Shown here in pieces: positions 44,802 through 55,981 of a stretch of DNA of 64,000 bases (positions are counted from its first letter, which is position 1; every line of letters starts with the position of its first letter). The stretch is from Prostheceraeus crozeri (taxonomy: Eukaryota; Platyhelminthes; Polycladida; Euryleptidae), in contig CAJQUW010006345.1 in NCBI GenBank assembly GCA_907163375.1, positions 620,001 to 684,000 on the forward strand, read 5' to 3'. The notes beneath the pieces were generated by a model. The model was not told the DNA's origin and made no database searches. It was given only the letters and a program-made list of their open reading frames with translations. The translations under genes were made by a program, and so were the position numbers.

Positions 44802-45731
44802 GCTATATCAAGAACATAGTGTAGTCAATTAACTCTTCCCGATTATTCAAAGAGGGATTTAAATTTTTTATTGTCATAGCTTCAGCTATGCGGCAGTGAA
44901 TTTCACTGTTGTGTCTGCTAACTACTGAAAAGGTAAAACTGTTTTTTGGGGACTCGCTATGTGTACTCGCATGTTTGAAAATGCTCGTTGCCCTACTAGT
45001 CTGAAAATGTTCTGCGACACGGTCCAATATAGAAAGCTTTACAAACAGTGCATATGCCTTTATAAACAACGTTCTTAGCATTACAGATAGGGGGATCATT
45101 TATAGCACAAGAACGCTTCGAACATGACTTAAAACGCTTCACCTTACTAAGTTGGGACGTAAGATTGTTAGCAGGTTTGTTCACAATGCGGATATTGAGT
45201 CCGGAAGATTTCACAACACGCTGAAGTCTGTAATTAAATTTATCACTTATGAATGGGACTTTGAAATACAAGAACTAGTTGAATATTGAGCTTGTCTTTG
45301 ATTCGTGCTTTTGGCCCTTGATCCATAGCGATTAATGGCATTAGAAGAGTAACCGTTTCTTGAAAGCTTCGAACACAAGTTTGTGGTTGCTAAAGCTCTG
45401 TCGTTCTCATTAGAGCACAGACGGTTCACGCGTCGAAACTCTTCGATTGCAGCATTATTTTTCACATTATTTGGCAAAGCCGAAGTAGCATTAATAAATA
45501 ACCCACGATTAGCATCTTTACAATGAAATTTGTGATGCACGATTCCCATTTCATCGATTTTGATTGCAGTGTCCAATACTGGCAGAAATTCGTCACTACC
45601 AACCGTCTCCACCTTGAATTTTATACTATGATGAATATTGTTTATATTCACATTGAGACTTTGCAGATCAACGGATTGTTTAGAGTTCGCAAAAATAACG
45701 AAGAGCGTTCAAAATTGTCCATAGCGAGAAT

Positions 45732-46479
45732 TAGTCCGGGAGCTAGCGTGAAGTTGTGCAGGGAACGAGGTAGTACATAAAACTTTCACATAGCATAGTA
45801 CACCTCTAACCTACTGCAAAACTTCGCGTCTGCCGGATCAGATCATTTGCTTTTCAGAAATAGAGAGGATAACACAATCCTATGTATTTCCAGTGGTAAA
45901 ATTGTGACATTTAAGGTGTTGACTCCATTTTTTCGAATTTTTGCTCATAAAAGTTACACAAATTGGTATTTTGTTGAACTGGTTGTTATAAAAATCATCT
46001 ACAGATCATGATCTTTCAAATGAGTTATCATTCAGTGACAGAGGATGAAGTAAAGTGTACAAACAGACACTTTTCGTTAAAGTATATCAACAATTTTCCT
46101 GAAATTTCTATGTTAAAATTTGCAGTTACACCAACGAAAAGTGTCTGTTTGTACACTTTACTTCATCCTCTGTCACAGAATGATAACTCATTTGAAAGAT
46201 CATGATCTGTAGATGATTTCTATAATAACCAGTTCAACAAAATACCAATTTGTGTAACTTTTATGAGCAAAAATTCGAAAAAATGGAGTCAACACCTTAA
46301 ATGTCACAATTTTACCATTGGAAATACATAGGATTGTGTTATCCTCTCTATTTCTGAAAAGCAAATGATCTGATCCGGCAGACGCGAAGTTTTGCAGTAG
46401 GTTAGAGGTGTACTATGCTATGTGAAAGTTTTATGTACTACCTCGTTCCCTGCACAACTTCGCGCTAGCTCCCGGACTA
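45732..46479. mobile_element. Long-TIR MITE, TAGTCCGGGAGC subfamily, near-perfect hairpin
   Basis: TA-GTCCGGGAGCTAGCG at the left and CGCTAGCTCCCGGAC-TA at the right. The two ~345-bp arms are complementary almost throughout, for example TTTCAAATGAGTTATCATTC and its mirror, and GTGTACAAACAGACACTTTT and its mirror. The centre is about 50 bp. The overall plan (GTCCGG start, GCAGGGAACGAGG, CTGCCGGA) is that of the family at 1290, 5658 and 15451, but the sequence differs, so it is a separate subfamily. It interrupts the reverse transcriptase region of the Penelope-like element. Its nearly identical arms suggest a recent origin. Confidence 0.87.
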
Positions 46480-48103
46480 AATAGCGACAGTGGGAGATAT
46501 CTTCGATCCCATAGCTAATCCTCGTTTTTGCCTGAAAAATTGTCCTTCATAATGGAATGAATTATTCTGTAATAGGAAAGTCAGTATGTCAAGAATGTCA
46601 TCAATCTGTATTCCCCATATTCTCTGATGAAACTTATCTCTCAGCAATTTACTGATAATCTCCATGGCCTCTTGAGCATCAACATTTGTATATAAATTGT
46701 CAACATCCAGACTGATGGGCGTCTTTCCAATCAATTGACTTTGTGGTAATTCCTTTATTCTTGACAGCAATTGATAGGTATTTTCCAGATGTGCTGGTAT
46801 ATTAATCAAGAAATGTTTCAAAATTTGTTTAATAAACCAAGCCATTTTTTTCGCAAGGGCTCCCAACGCCTGATACAATCGGTCTGATACTCATGACTTG
46901 CTTGTGGGTTTTTGGGAGGAAGTGAAATTGAGAAACCCGAGTCTGCATAGATTTGAGTTTCTTGACGATACGCTTGGGTACTAAGGAATTCACAATGGCC
47001 CTCCTCCACAATTCATTGATTTGTTTTTCTTCTGTATTAGTAGGATCTTTCACCAATAATTCATATGCATTAATATCCTGAAGATGCTCCTCCGCTAACA
47101 ATTGGTAATGGCTCTCCATCATCACAACCATTTCACCGCCTTTATCACTGGGGATATATACATGAGCATCTTTTCTCATCTCTTTGAGTAATTTCTTCTC
47201 ACTCGATGTAAGGTTATTTCTTGTCGAAGGATATTTCATCTCATGCTCTATAAGACCATCAACAATCTCAACCAAGGAATGAAGTTTTCTCTCAATTGGT
47301 AACGATGCTTTTGGTGGAGGAACTATGTCGCTTTCAAACGGACAATTACTTGGAAAGGTATCACCTGAGGTTCAGAATTGGCATCACAAGTAGGATTGAG
47401 TTCAGCATAATTCTTCCATCGAAGTTGATAGGCCACGTGGGCCAAAGAGATTCTAAGATCTGTGGCCATTTTCTCGTCGAATTTTCGTGAGGGTACAAAT
47501 TTAGGTCCTTTTTCCAGTAAACGTTTCTGCTCGTCACTAACATCATAAGAATCACCAATTATAGAAATCATGTCCGAATTCTCGGAGAAATTATTTCCAC
47601 TCTCTGTATCAGTAACAGTGTTAATCCCCATTTGAGTCTCGTCTCGGCCATTTCGCAGCGAATTGTAAGCTGATATCAACTTTTGGAATTTATGAGATTG
47701 GACACATCTCGATGCTTCAGTTTCAATGTTGGTAGCAATGTTTGCAACATGATTCAGATACGAAAGAGTATTCTGAGGAAGACACTGACTCATGGTAGTC
47801 TCACAGTTCGAATTCTTAGCTTTGAGCTTGTCAATCTTGGTATATTGAGCCTTTATACTTGAATGTAGTATAGACCTTCTGATTCGATCCAAGCATCGAA
47901 GGTTCAGATTTTTGGGTAACTTTATATCGGTGAGAAAACGAGGTAAAACGTCAGATTGTTCACAATTGTTCAGAAATTGAATATGACATCGATGCACTCC
48001 AAGTCGGATCATCGTAGAGATATAATTACGAATGACACCGAAAGGACACTGGTTAAGTGAAATGAATGAAATAGCGGATACGGCGTGTTGAGGCAGACGC
48101 ATA

Positions 48104-48187
48104 AGTTATCCACGAATTTTTAAATGAAAACCAATCTGCCAAATTAGTGGTTTAATCGCGACGTATCGCAGACCTGCTGCTTCCTCA
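48104..48187. repeat. 84-bp terminal repeat of the Penelope-like element (5' copy)
   Basis: Identical to 42127-42210. It is followed at once by GCTTGCTTTA, the right copy of the target duplication (48188-48197). Confidence 0.85.
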
Positions 48188-48197
48188 GCTTGCTTTA

Positions 48198-48320
48198 GCA
48201 GATCGGAATATATTTTCTGCTTTTCTGCGTTGAATTATCAGAGATCGATATCGTGTTTCCCATGGTGTACTATTATTGTGAACAAACCTTTCACGAGGGA
48301 CTGCAAGTTTGATCTATATA
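48198..48320 (-). mobile_element. Upstream piece of the split LINE
   Basis: The minus strand reads ...NAEKQKIYSDLLKQ up to the target duplication, continuing in frame with AIRRAARKSESS on the other side of the Penelope-like element (42117 downwards). This segment is the endonuclease-to-reverse-transcriptase linker. Further upstream the LINE is no longer recognisable. Confidence 0.6.
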
Positions 48321-48491
48321 ATACATATTTTACTTAGTAATCCTTTATATGATGCTTAATTCTAAATAGTCACACAGCTGTTTCACTTCAATTCGTGGAT
48401 CCTAACATTATTCATGTGAATACAACCTTATGCATTTCAGATAATAGGGAATAATGAGAATTGGCGATACGTGGTCAAAAAACTGAAACCA

Positions 48492-48933
48492 ATGCTTCGA
48501 TATTGGCTGCTCTATATCATTATGGGAGTGCACGTCGGTACATGTATGTCAGGGTTCGAAGGAAGAGGTAAAGTTTTCTCAACCAGCGATTTGGTGAGCG
48601 AGGTAATTTCAATTACGACAATGAGCAAGTGTTCACCAATTCTTGAAACTTATTTAGCAAATGCAGGTTGGAAGTATAGTTGTTTTCGATATGGCTCGAC
48701 TGGGTTCGCAGAAAGGTGGAGTGAAATTGAACCATTCAGATGAGATAGTGGCAAGCGATTTTCTTCAATCAATTCCCGATTCTGCACTATTAGCTCAAAA
48801 TGCATCGGGTTGCGACGGCAGATGGAATACGACAGTATGTCAACATGAACTTGCCCTTACCTGCATTGCGCCTCTACAATTCTGCTGCCATGAGAATTTT
48901 GGAAAAACGTTTCAAAATAATACCATACATTGA
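48492..48933 (+). CDS. Possible small secreted protein gene, two exons
   Basis: ATG at 48492 opens MLRYWLLYIIMGVHVGTC, a plausible signal peptide, in a 34-codon exon ending ACCAGCGATTTG|GTGAGC at 48593/48594. An acceptor AGCAAATGCAG|GTTGG lies at 48666/48667, and the frame then stays open for 88 codons to TGA 48931-48933. Both exons are in phase 0 and the 73-base intron removes no frame. The predicted mature protein is about 104 residues with seven or so cysteines (CDGRWNTTVCQHELALTC, QFCC) and NxT/NxS sites, as in small disulphide-rich secreted proteins. No family recognised. The short intron and lack of upstream signals keep confidence low; the frame also runs through the donor. Confidence 0.3.
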
Positions 48934-49008
48934 AAAGCATTCGATTCCTTTTTACTTGACTTTAGTACAAATTGACTAATCTCTCTTGATTTTACGATAT
49001 CTGTCTGT

Positions 49009-49055
49009 ACCGCTGAAGATGGAAATAGCAGTTTTCCGAAACATGTTCGGTCGAA
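49009..49055 (+). ncRNA. Hammerhead-like motif of Penelope-type ends
   Basis: CCGCTGAAGATGGAAATAGC followed by AGTTTTCCGAAACATGTTCGG: a CTGA(A)GA box, a stem GGAAA/TTTCC closing a short loop, then GAAA. This order (CTGANGA, stem II, GAAA) is that of hammerhead ribozymes known in Penelope-like terminal repeats. The CTGAAGA variant departs from the CTGATGA consensus and stem III is not clear. Probably a decayed relic of a Penelope end. Confidence 0.35.
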
Positions 49056-49204
49056 GAATCTGGTTTTCTTTTCAAAATGAATCGTGCTCAATTGTGCTAT
49101 AGTCTATACATATGCAGATATGCAGATTATATCAATACAGCAGCAACACAGTATGAAAAAGAAAGGTCAACGGTGGAAAGCCACAATTTTAGATTAGTAT
49201 GGTA

Positions 49205-49748
49205 TAGCCAGTCATAGATGTCGCTGTCCACTTTAACCATGTGGCCTTGGAGACCGATGATCTGCTTTTTGGGGATGCGTGCACTTATAGTAGAACTTGG
49301 CATTGTGTGACAGGACTATCCAATGCATAAATTTCTTGCATCGCCCATGGCTAAATCTGAGCCGGTTCAGGAGCACCCATTCCGCTCGAGGCACGTCGCC
49401 TACAGGTTTGTTTGAGGGTGTTGGCATAAAAGCCCGCAGTTGCTGTTGAGATGAATCCGTGAGCTCTTTCCATTTAGTGCTTGCCCAGGCGTGTGGATAT
49501 TCATTACCGGCTCCCTTTTTCAGAGTGTGCATTCGTCTCGAGGGGTAAGATACTGGAGCATCTGTTGTTCGGCTAGTGAAATCACAATATGATGGAGAAA
49601 ATTTCTTTGGTGCTGCGTCGCACGGTGCAAAAGTTACAGGGTACTCTTCTGTAAACGAAAATACTGCACCAGTCTGGTCACAAAATGCACATTGCAGGAC
49701 AGTCGACACCCAGTTGAACGACTGTATGCCGCTGATTCCAGGGGGCAT
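49205..49748 (-). mobile_element. LINE ORF2 C-terminal fragment
   Basis: A single 171-codon minus frame. Its second half, LTDSSQQQLRAFMPTPSNKP then PRAEWVLLNRLRFSHGRCKK and CTHPQKADH, resembles the C-terminal domain of many LINE reverse transcriptases (LLNRLRxGxGR ... C..C ... T.DH). The first half (WVSTVLQCAFCDQTGAVFSF) is not assigned. No reverse transcriptase core lies upstream, so it is a fragment. A host gene is unlikely but not excluded. Confidence 0.5.
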
Positions 49749-49749
49749 G

Positions 49750-50535
49750 AGATCTACCCCTACAGACGCATGGTACTGAACCTCCTAACTTTCGTTTAGG
49801 ATGCTACTACAATGCTAACATACAAGTAAAAGACGCTAAATCAATAATTTTAATTTCTATCAATTATTGTTTATAATTGTAATTGTAGTGATTACTAATT
49901 TATTTGTTTGTGCACCATATGTACAAACAAATAGAGGGAGTGTCCAGGGGACCACATTTTGCCACATCTTTCGCAGTGATTTTTTCGTGTCACATAGAAC
50001 AATTGGCTATTAAAAAATTAAGCTTTTCTCCGTTGTATGAGATACATCGATGATATGATCCTTGGTCCAATATAGTATGTATATAATGACTTACTGTCCC
50101 AAATAACAAATGTCTTTAATTCAATAAACTCAAACATCAAATTTACAATAGAGGCTTTTAGATTTAAAAGTAAAAATGATTAGCAATGAAGTTCAATATG
50201 CGTGGTACCACAAGCCAGGGCGTTCTGACATGACCTTAAGAAGGGACTCTTTTGTGCCCAATCATGTTAAAAGTAGTTTCATTAATAACCGACTAAAAGT
50301 AAAAAGACAAAAGTAATCGATGTACTAGCAGCAATGAAGTTATGCAAAAAGAAAAAATAGCGATTTTAAAGACATTTTAATTAAAAATGGCTACAGCAGC
50401 AAGAATTTTCCCAAGAAAAGGAGTTCTCTTTGTCAGTGACAAATGTAGTACAAAAATTAATAAAGCTGTTATGAATTTGACTTACCTATTACATTTATTG
50501 ATGAATACAGTAGACAGACGGTGAACCAAATAAAC
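49750..50535. other. AT-rich spacer
   Basis: No gene recognised. Mostly low GC with short A-rich runs. Confidence 0.5.
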
Positions 50536-50539
50536 AAAA

Positions 50540-50792
50540 AAAAATCTATAATACTTGTAGGTGTCAAGTCTGTCAATGCGTGAATTTACCTAAGTGTAAA
50601 TGTAATGATAAATACGTAGTAGGCCTATATAAGTACACGTGTAATAAATGTGGAGAATGTTACATTGGAAAGGCCATAAGAAAATGCTCCATTCGGCACG
50701 CAGAACACAGACGTGCAATTATTAATAAGTCCGCATCCAGCGCTCTTTATGAGCATATTAAAAATAAGAAAAAACATAATGACATACGTAGT
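50540..50792 (+). mobile_element. Second Penelope-like element, GIY-YIG endonuclease, left part
   Basis: The + frame reads CQVCQCVNLPKCKCNDKYVV, GLYKYTCNKCGECYIGKAIR and SIRHAEHRRAIINKSASSAL up to EHIKNKKKHNDI. The cysteine knuckle followed by LYKYTC-x2-C-x3-YIG and R-x2-EH is the GIY-YIG endonuclease of Penelope-like elements. It is cut at 50792 by the young Gypsy element and continues at 55982. No reverse transcriptase part is seen upstream. Confidence 0.8.
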
Positions 50793-50987
50793 TAAACAAA
50801 AGTCCTTCTTTGGAATGAGATATTCTATTCAAAGAATGTTGTATGCCTACAATAGACGAGATAATCAATCATACGATGATATACAGCATAGTCAAGCATA
50901 GGGTGAGACACAACATAATCAAGCATGCATTGAAATACAATGTACTGTTGACATGTGCATGCACACATGCATTTTAGTATTTCTACA
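50793..50987 (-). repeat. LTR, downstream copy, of the young Gypsy element
   Basis: 195 bp, from TAAACAAAAGTCC to TATTTCTACA on the + strand. It is the same as the other copy except one G/A difference in the CATAGTCAAGCATAGG region. Confidence 0.93.
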
Positions 50988-53900
50988 TCTCCCCCCAGAT
51001 TGCAACAAGACAAAACGCGGTGCAATCGAAATATACAGAGAACTATAAAAGTGCATGACATGCGGCCTAAGTTAAGCAGTACGTGAGACATATTGTCCTG
51101 TATGAGCATCATAAAAGCGCCTTTGTTGACGCTGACGAGATGATCGTCGCAAAGGCGGAGCAGAAAATTCACGTGAATGAGGGAAGGACACGGACATGCT
51201 TGGTTCATAGAGAGTAGGCGAATGTGTGTTATTAAGCATAATTGGTTGCGTCACAGATCTAGCAGAGGATTCTCCTTTCAAGTTGGATGTACTTGGACTG
51301 GTACCAGATTCTTCTACTGTAGATCGATGGTTGCTGGCGTCTGAGTTGTGAGACGTTGGCTCCTCAGCGATAGGTGCAGGAGGCGTACAATACGGCCGAG
51401 TAATTGGGGAAGGAAATGTGTCTGGGATGAGATTATGAGACTTATATTTCCGAAGGAATTGACGGTTCCGCAGGGTCAATCTACCAGAACCGGTAACCTT
51501 TATGAGGTATTGATCATTGTCTTTGCTTTCCATCACCACGCCATTGCGGTCCCATCGCTTTGGAAATTGTCCCGTTTGGTTTTGGATAAACACTTGATCA
51601 CCAACAGACAATGGCTCCAAAGGTTGAGCGTGCTCACCAAGATATTCGGATGATTTGACGTACCTACTTTTGAGAGATCGTTCTTTTAGGTCCCAGGCAG
51701 TCTTCCATTGATTTGCAATTTGCGGGTTATCAAAAGCTGGGATATTCTTAGTAATGAAAGGAAGAGAATCTCGCAAGCGACGTCCGAATAGTATTTCAGC
51801 GGGCGACAAGTGGCAGCCGGGATCAGGCGTATTACGAAGCATGAGAAGGGCTCTGACCATGTTGTCGTTATCCAGGTTGCCATCAGATGATATATTGTTC
51901 ATCAACATTCGCTTGACTGTTTTAACAGCGACTTCTGCTCTGCCATTAGAGGATGGGTGATACGCTGACGAGATGCGATGATGAATACCCCAACGGTTGA
52001 AGAAAGCCTTCGTTGAGTGACCAACAAATTCCGGTCCACCGTCGCTGGAAACCTCCGCCGGGACACCAAACGTGGCAAAAAGCCTTCGCAAGGTCTTGCA
52101 TAATCCGTCGGATCCAATGGTAGAATTACCCTTCCGAATTTGGAAGACTTCGGTCCAAGAGGAGAGGCGATCAGCTGTCACCAAGTAATAGAATCCTTTA
52201 TGGAAAAAGAAGTCGCAGGCGATGGCCTCGAAAGGAGTAGTCGGTATAACGGGTTCTTTGGGCGGCAAACGGGCCTGGGAGGGAGCGATTCTGTTGCAAT
52301 CATAACAATTATCACGAGTTGCTTGAATCTGTTGAGAAATTCCGGGCCAATATACTTCTACCTTTGCGCGTGCATTCATTGCAGTGACGCCTTGGTGTGC
52401 GGCATGGAGCGATTGGAGAACTTCGGAGCGAATGGAGGAAGGAATAATTATTCTTTGATCCATCATAGGCACACTATCAATTGCATGGAGATGATGCCGG
52501 TGTTTCCAGTACGGTTTGATGTCATTCGGCAAGTCGTCTTTCTTCATCGGAAAGCCAGAGGAAATAAAGGACACAAGGTTCGCTATATGAGGGTCTTTCG
52601 TACTCTCAAGCTGAACAAGTTCCCATGTGATAGCTCGAAAGTTGTTTGCAATTACTGCTGCTGCCTCTAAGAGCTCGGTTTCCATATCAGAATCTTCGTC
52701 GAGGGAGGCAGGCTTGCGTAGATAGCTGCTTGGAGAGTTCGCATGGTTGTCTTCACGGACTGACTGAACGGGATTCCGGGAAGTTGCATCAGAGAAGTGA
52801 TTATCTTTGCCCGGCATATGCTGAATGGAAAACCGCCATAAGAGGGTACGCTGCTTTAGTCGCAAGAGACGGGGGTTGGTAATTTCATCGAGCAAACGAT
52901 CGCCAAATAGTTTGGTGAGCGGCTTGTGGTCCGTGATGATCAGCAAATTATCGCAGCCCTGTGTGAAATACTTGGTCTGCTCCAAAGACCAGGCAATAGC
53001 TAAAGCCTCGCCCTCCACAGGTGCGTATCTAGATTCTGCTGGCCTCAAAAATCGTGATCCGGCAAGGGTTATCTTCCAACCGTCTCGGCAGCATCCAGGT
53101 GCGAGTTTGTTGCAATTGCAGTGCTTTTGTGAGAGAAAAAACCCGATGCCTGTTTTTGACCAATCCGGACGCAAGCAGGTGCGGCGTGTTGGGTCGAAAA
53201 TCTCAACACCCTCAATTATGGCGTTTACGATGATTTCTTTGGAGCGTTTGAATGCTATATCGAGTTCTGGAGTCCAAATGAATTGGTTTTTTGGGCTCAG
53301 CAGAGGTTGAAAGGGAGCCATGACTTCACATAGACGGCTGTAGTGACCCACTTGGTTGATAAGTCCAAACCAAGATCGTATATCGGTGACCTTTGTGGGA
53401 GTTGGGAATTCCTCGATTGCGCGTATATATTTTTCAAGGGGTTTGATCTCATTCTTCGTAATCCGGAATCCAGCAAAGTCGACTTCTCGTTGGCAGAATT
53501 GAAACTTTGCTTTGTTGAGGATAATGCCACTGCTACCAAGGAGATCAAGGAAATCGATCATTCTCCACCAGTGGACAGCCAAGTCGTTGTCCCACATAAT
53601 TGTGTCGTCAACGCATTTCGACTTCCGCTCGACATCCGTGATAATTTCGTCGAATCTCCTAGCATATCCATCGCCGCTTGCAAGAAAACCCTGTGGAGCT
53701 ACCTTGTACCGGTAACGGCCCCATGGAGTGATGAAAGTAGTATAATGTCGATCTTGAGGGCGGATTGGTACCGAATGGAAACCATTCCAGGCATCTGTGA
53801 CCGACTTCCATGTATCAGGAGGGACAGCTTTCGCTTGTTGGAATGGAGGTCTGATGTGGTGCGTTTCCCGGAGACAGTTGGCGTTTAAAGGTGATAAATC

Positions 53901-55781
53901 GACGGTGCGTCTCGGAGTGCCATCTGCTTTGCGCGCTAACACCATTCTGTGGCACCATGAAGATGGTTCACCGATTGGGACTCTTTCTAAAACACCCAAG
54001 GAAACGTCGGCGTCAAGTTGCTGCTTTACAATTTCCTGCCAATGAAGGGGAATTGAAGCTGGTGTATGAGCAGCATGGGGTTGTGCACTTTCATCGACAT
54101 GCAGGGAGATGGCTGGACCCTTCATACCAGGGAGTGGTTGGTGTGGACACTGGTTGAAGGTTGATGAGTGAAACCTTTCTATTAACCATTCCTTCATTAA
54201 AGGAATGTTCTCTTCTGCACATGGAAAAGGGAGCTTTTCCGGACGGGGAGGCGGCCTGTCTCGGACAGGACATCCACAGTAGGCGACTTTGTCGTGAACC
54301 GAGCATTCTTCGACTTGTCCGATTTTCGGGAAATCCTTAGCAATTACACCGAGTTGGATAAGGGCATCTCGAGACAAATAAAATCGTTCAGTACTAGGAG
54401 TAATATAAGTCATAACGGCCGCAGTACGTTGGTCGCCGTTGCTGCTTGTGCCGTGTAAGCGAAGAAAAATGGCGCCCCAAATATGGATATCTTCTGTGTT
54501 AGCAGCGAATAATCTATGGTTTACCGGAATAAGATGGCTTTTCTTAAAACCGCATCGGAAGAAATCCGACAATCCCCATAAACAAGACTGGGCTCCTGTG
54601 TCAGTAACGACCGTAACCACTGAAGGTTTCACACAAGGAGTCGCGCGATGGAATTGATGATAGTCTTCCGAGTTGACGGTAACTGTGAGCTGCAATGTGG
54701 GATGTCGCATAGACTCAGCGTGTTTCCACCCAAGCTCTGAATCGAACAGCATGTGACTGAGAGTAATCACCGGATTTCTGGTAGCGTTTGAAATACCTCC
54801 AATGGAGATGGCTCCCTCGTCACCATCAGTGGGACGTCGATTACCAGCCATAGTGGTATTAGAACTTGGTCGTCGAGGATTGAGCTTACGCCAACAGTCG
54901 AGACAAAATTTTCTTTCGATCATTTTCTTGTGTCGCTTGCTCCACGAGAATTTGTCCATCTCAGCACGGCAATTTTGACAATTCACATGCTGTGCAGTCA
55001 AGTTTTTCTTGGTTGTTTGGCGATAAGAGGATACAGCATTGGTTGAAGCTGAGGAATGTCGATTTAGAGCATCTCTTGCCATTTCTTTGGCCTCTATGAA
55101 AGAAACTGCTTGTTCGACTGTACTGTGGTCGAGCGCTGGCCAACCGAGAACTTCTCTTTTCAACTCATCCTCTGCTAAACCTGAGACAAGGACATCTTTA
55201 GTAATAATGCTAGTGAAATCAACAGCGTGGCCACATCTAAGTTGTGGACAGCTGATAGTGTAAGCGCAGGTAGCAGCTTTTCCTTTGATACGTGCGAAAA
55301 ATGAACGAACATTTTCACCGTCACACTGTCGAAGGGATAATAAATCAGATCGGCGGACACTGATAGCAACCGGGATCACAGCAAGTTTCTTTATCGCCGC
55401 AAGCACATCATGCTCGCTACGGGTAATGATGTCGGGATCACTGCGGAGTAGGTCGTTCCCCAACTCCTCGTCACAGCATTGGAAGAGATGCTGGGTCGTC
55501 TCGGTCGCAGACAGATGGGTACCGTGCTTGAATAAGTCCCATCGGGCTTTAAAGGCGTTCCATGTTTCTTCCGAAGAGCCACCAGTGATATTGGGACGAA
55601 TCAGTTTTGGAGCTTTCTGCTTTGTGGAATGGGAAGTGGGGGCTGCTGCTCCTGTGTGAACACCGTTGTGTATCGTCAGGAGGGCGGCCGCAACAGCTGC
55701 GTCCACATCGCTAGTAGCATATCCGCAACCGGGATACGGACAATCAATGATCGGCATTATCGTGGCAATTGGCAGACAACA

Positions 55782-55976
55782 TAAACAAAAGTCCTTCTTT
55801 GGAATGAGATATTCTATTCAAAGAATGTTGTATGCCTACAATAGACGAGATAATCAATCATACGATGATATACAGCATAGTCAAACATAGGGTGAGACAC
55901 AACATAATCAAGCATGCATTGAAATACAATGTACTGTTGACATGTGCATGCACACATGCATTTTAGTATTTCTACA
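55782..55976 (-). repeat. LTR, upstream copy, of the young Gypsy element
   Basis: 195 bp, TAAACAAAAGTCC to TATTTCTACA, followed by GTAGT. On the element's own strand the LTR starts TGTAGAAATA and ends TTTGTTTA, so the 3' terminus is TTTA rather than the usual CA. Confidence 0.93.
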
Positions 55977-55981
55977 GTAGT

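Larger units (their letters stand above)
42128..48187 (-). mobile_element. Penelope-like element with two later insertions, broken
   Basis: The minus strand carries a Penelope-type protein in pieces: an N-terminal region (48102-47323, with LLEKGPKFVPSRKF), the reverse transcriptase start (VYIPSDKGGEMVVM, FLPKTHKQ, RPIVSGVGSP), the core (TPISLDVDNLYTNVDAQEAM, GLAMGSKISPTVA) and a C-terminal GIY-YIG endonuclease (NVVYKGICTVCKAFYIG, IAEAMTIKNLNPSLN) ending at 44803. An 84-bp direct repeat at both ends (42127-42210 and 48104-48187) matches the pseudo-LTR organisation of this order. A MITE (45732-46479) lies inside the reverse transcriptase region and a Gypsy element (42446-44801) just behind the coding end. 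Several frames; not active. Confidence 0.88.
50793..55976 (-). mobile_element. Ty3/Gypsy LTR retrotransposon, looks whole, young
   Basis: 5184 bp on the minus strand with 195-bp LTRs at 50793-50987 and 55782-55976 that differ at one base, and a 5-bp duplication GTAGT on both sides (50788-50792 and 55977-55981). A purine-rich tract (minus strand CTGGGGGGAGA) lies just inside the downstream LTR. One open frame of 1561 codons (55757-51072) carries, in order, a short Gag-like part starting with a zinc-finger-like CPYPGCGY motif, an aspartic protease, reverse transcriptase, RNase H and an integrase with a basic tail. The leader between LTR and frame is only about 24 bp. No break was noticed. The near-identical LTRs imply very recent insertion. 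It splits a Penelope-like element. Confidence 0.93.

Noticed and set aside
52140-53888. Long + strand frames of 160-180 codons
   Set aside because: They lie antisense to the Gypsy coding frame, have no motifs of their own and are shadows of it.
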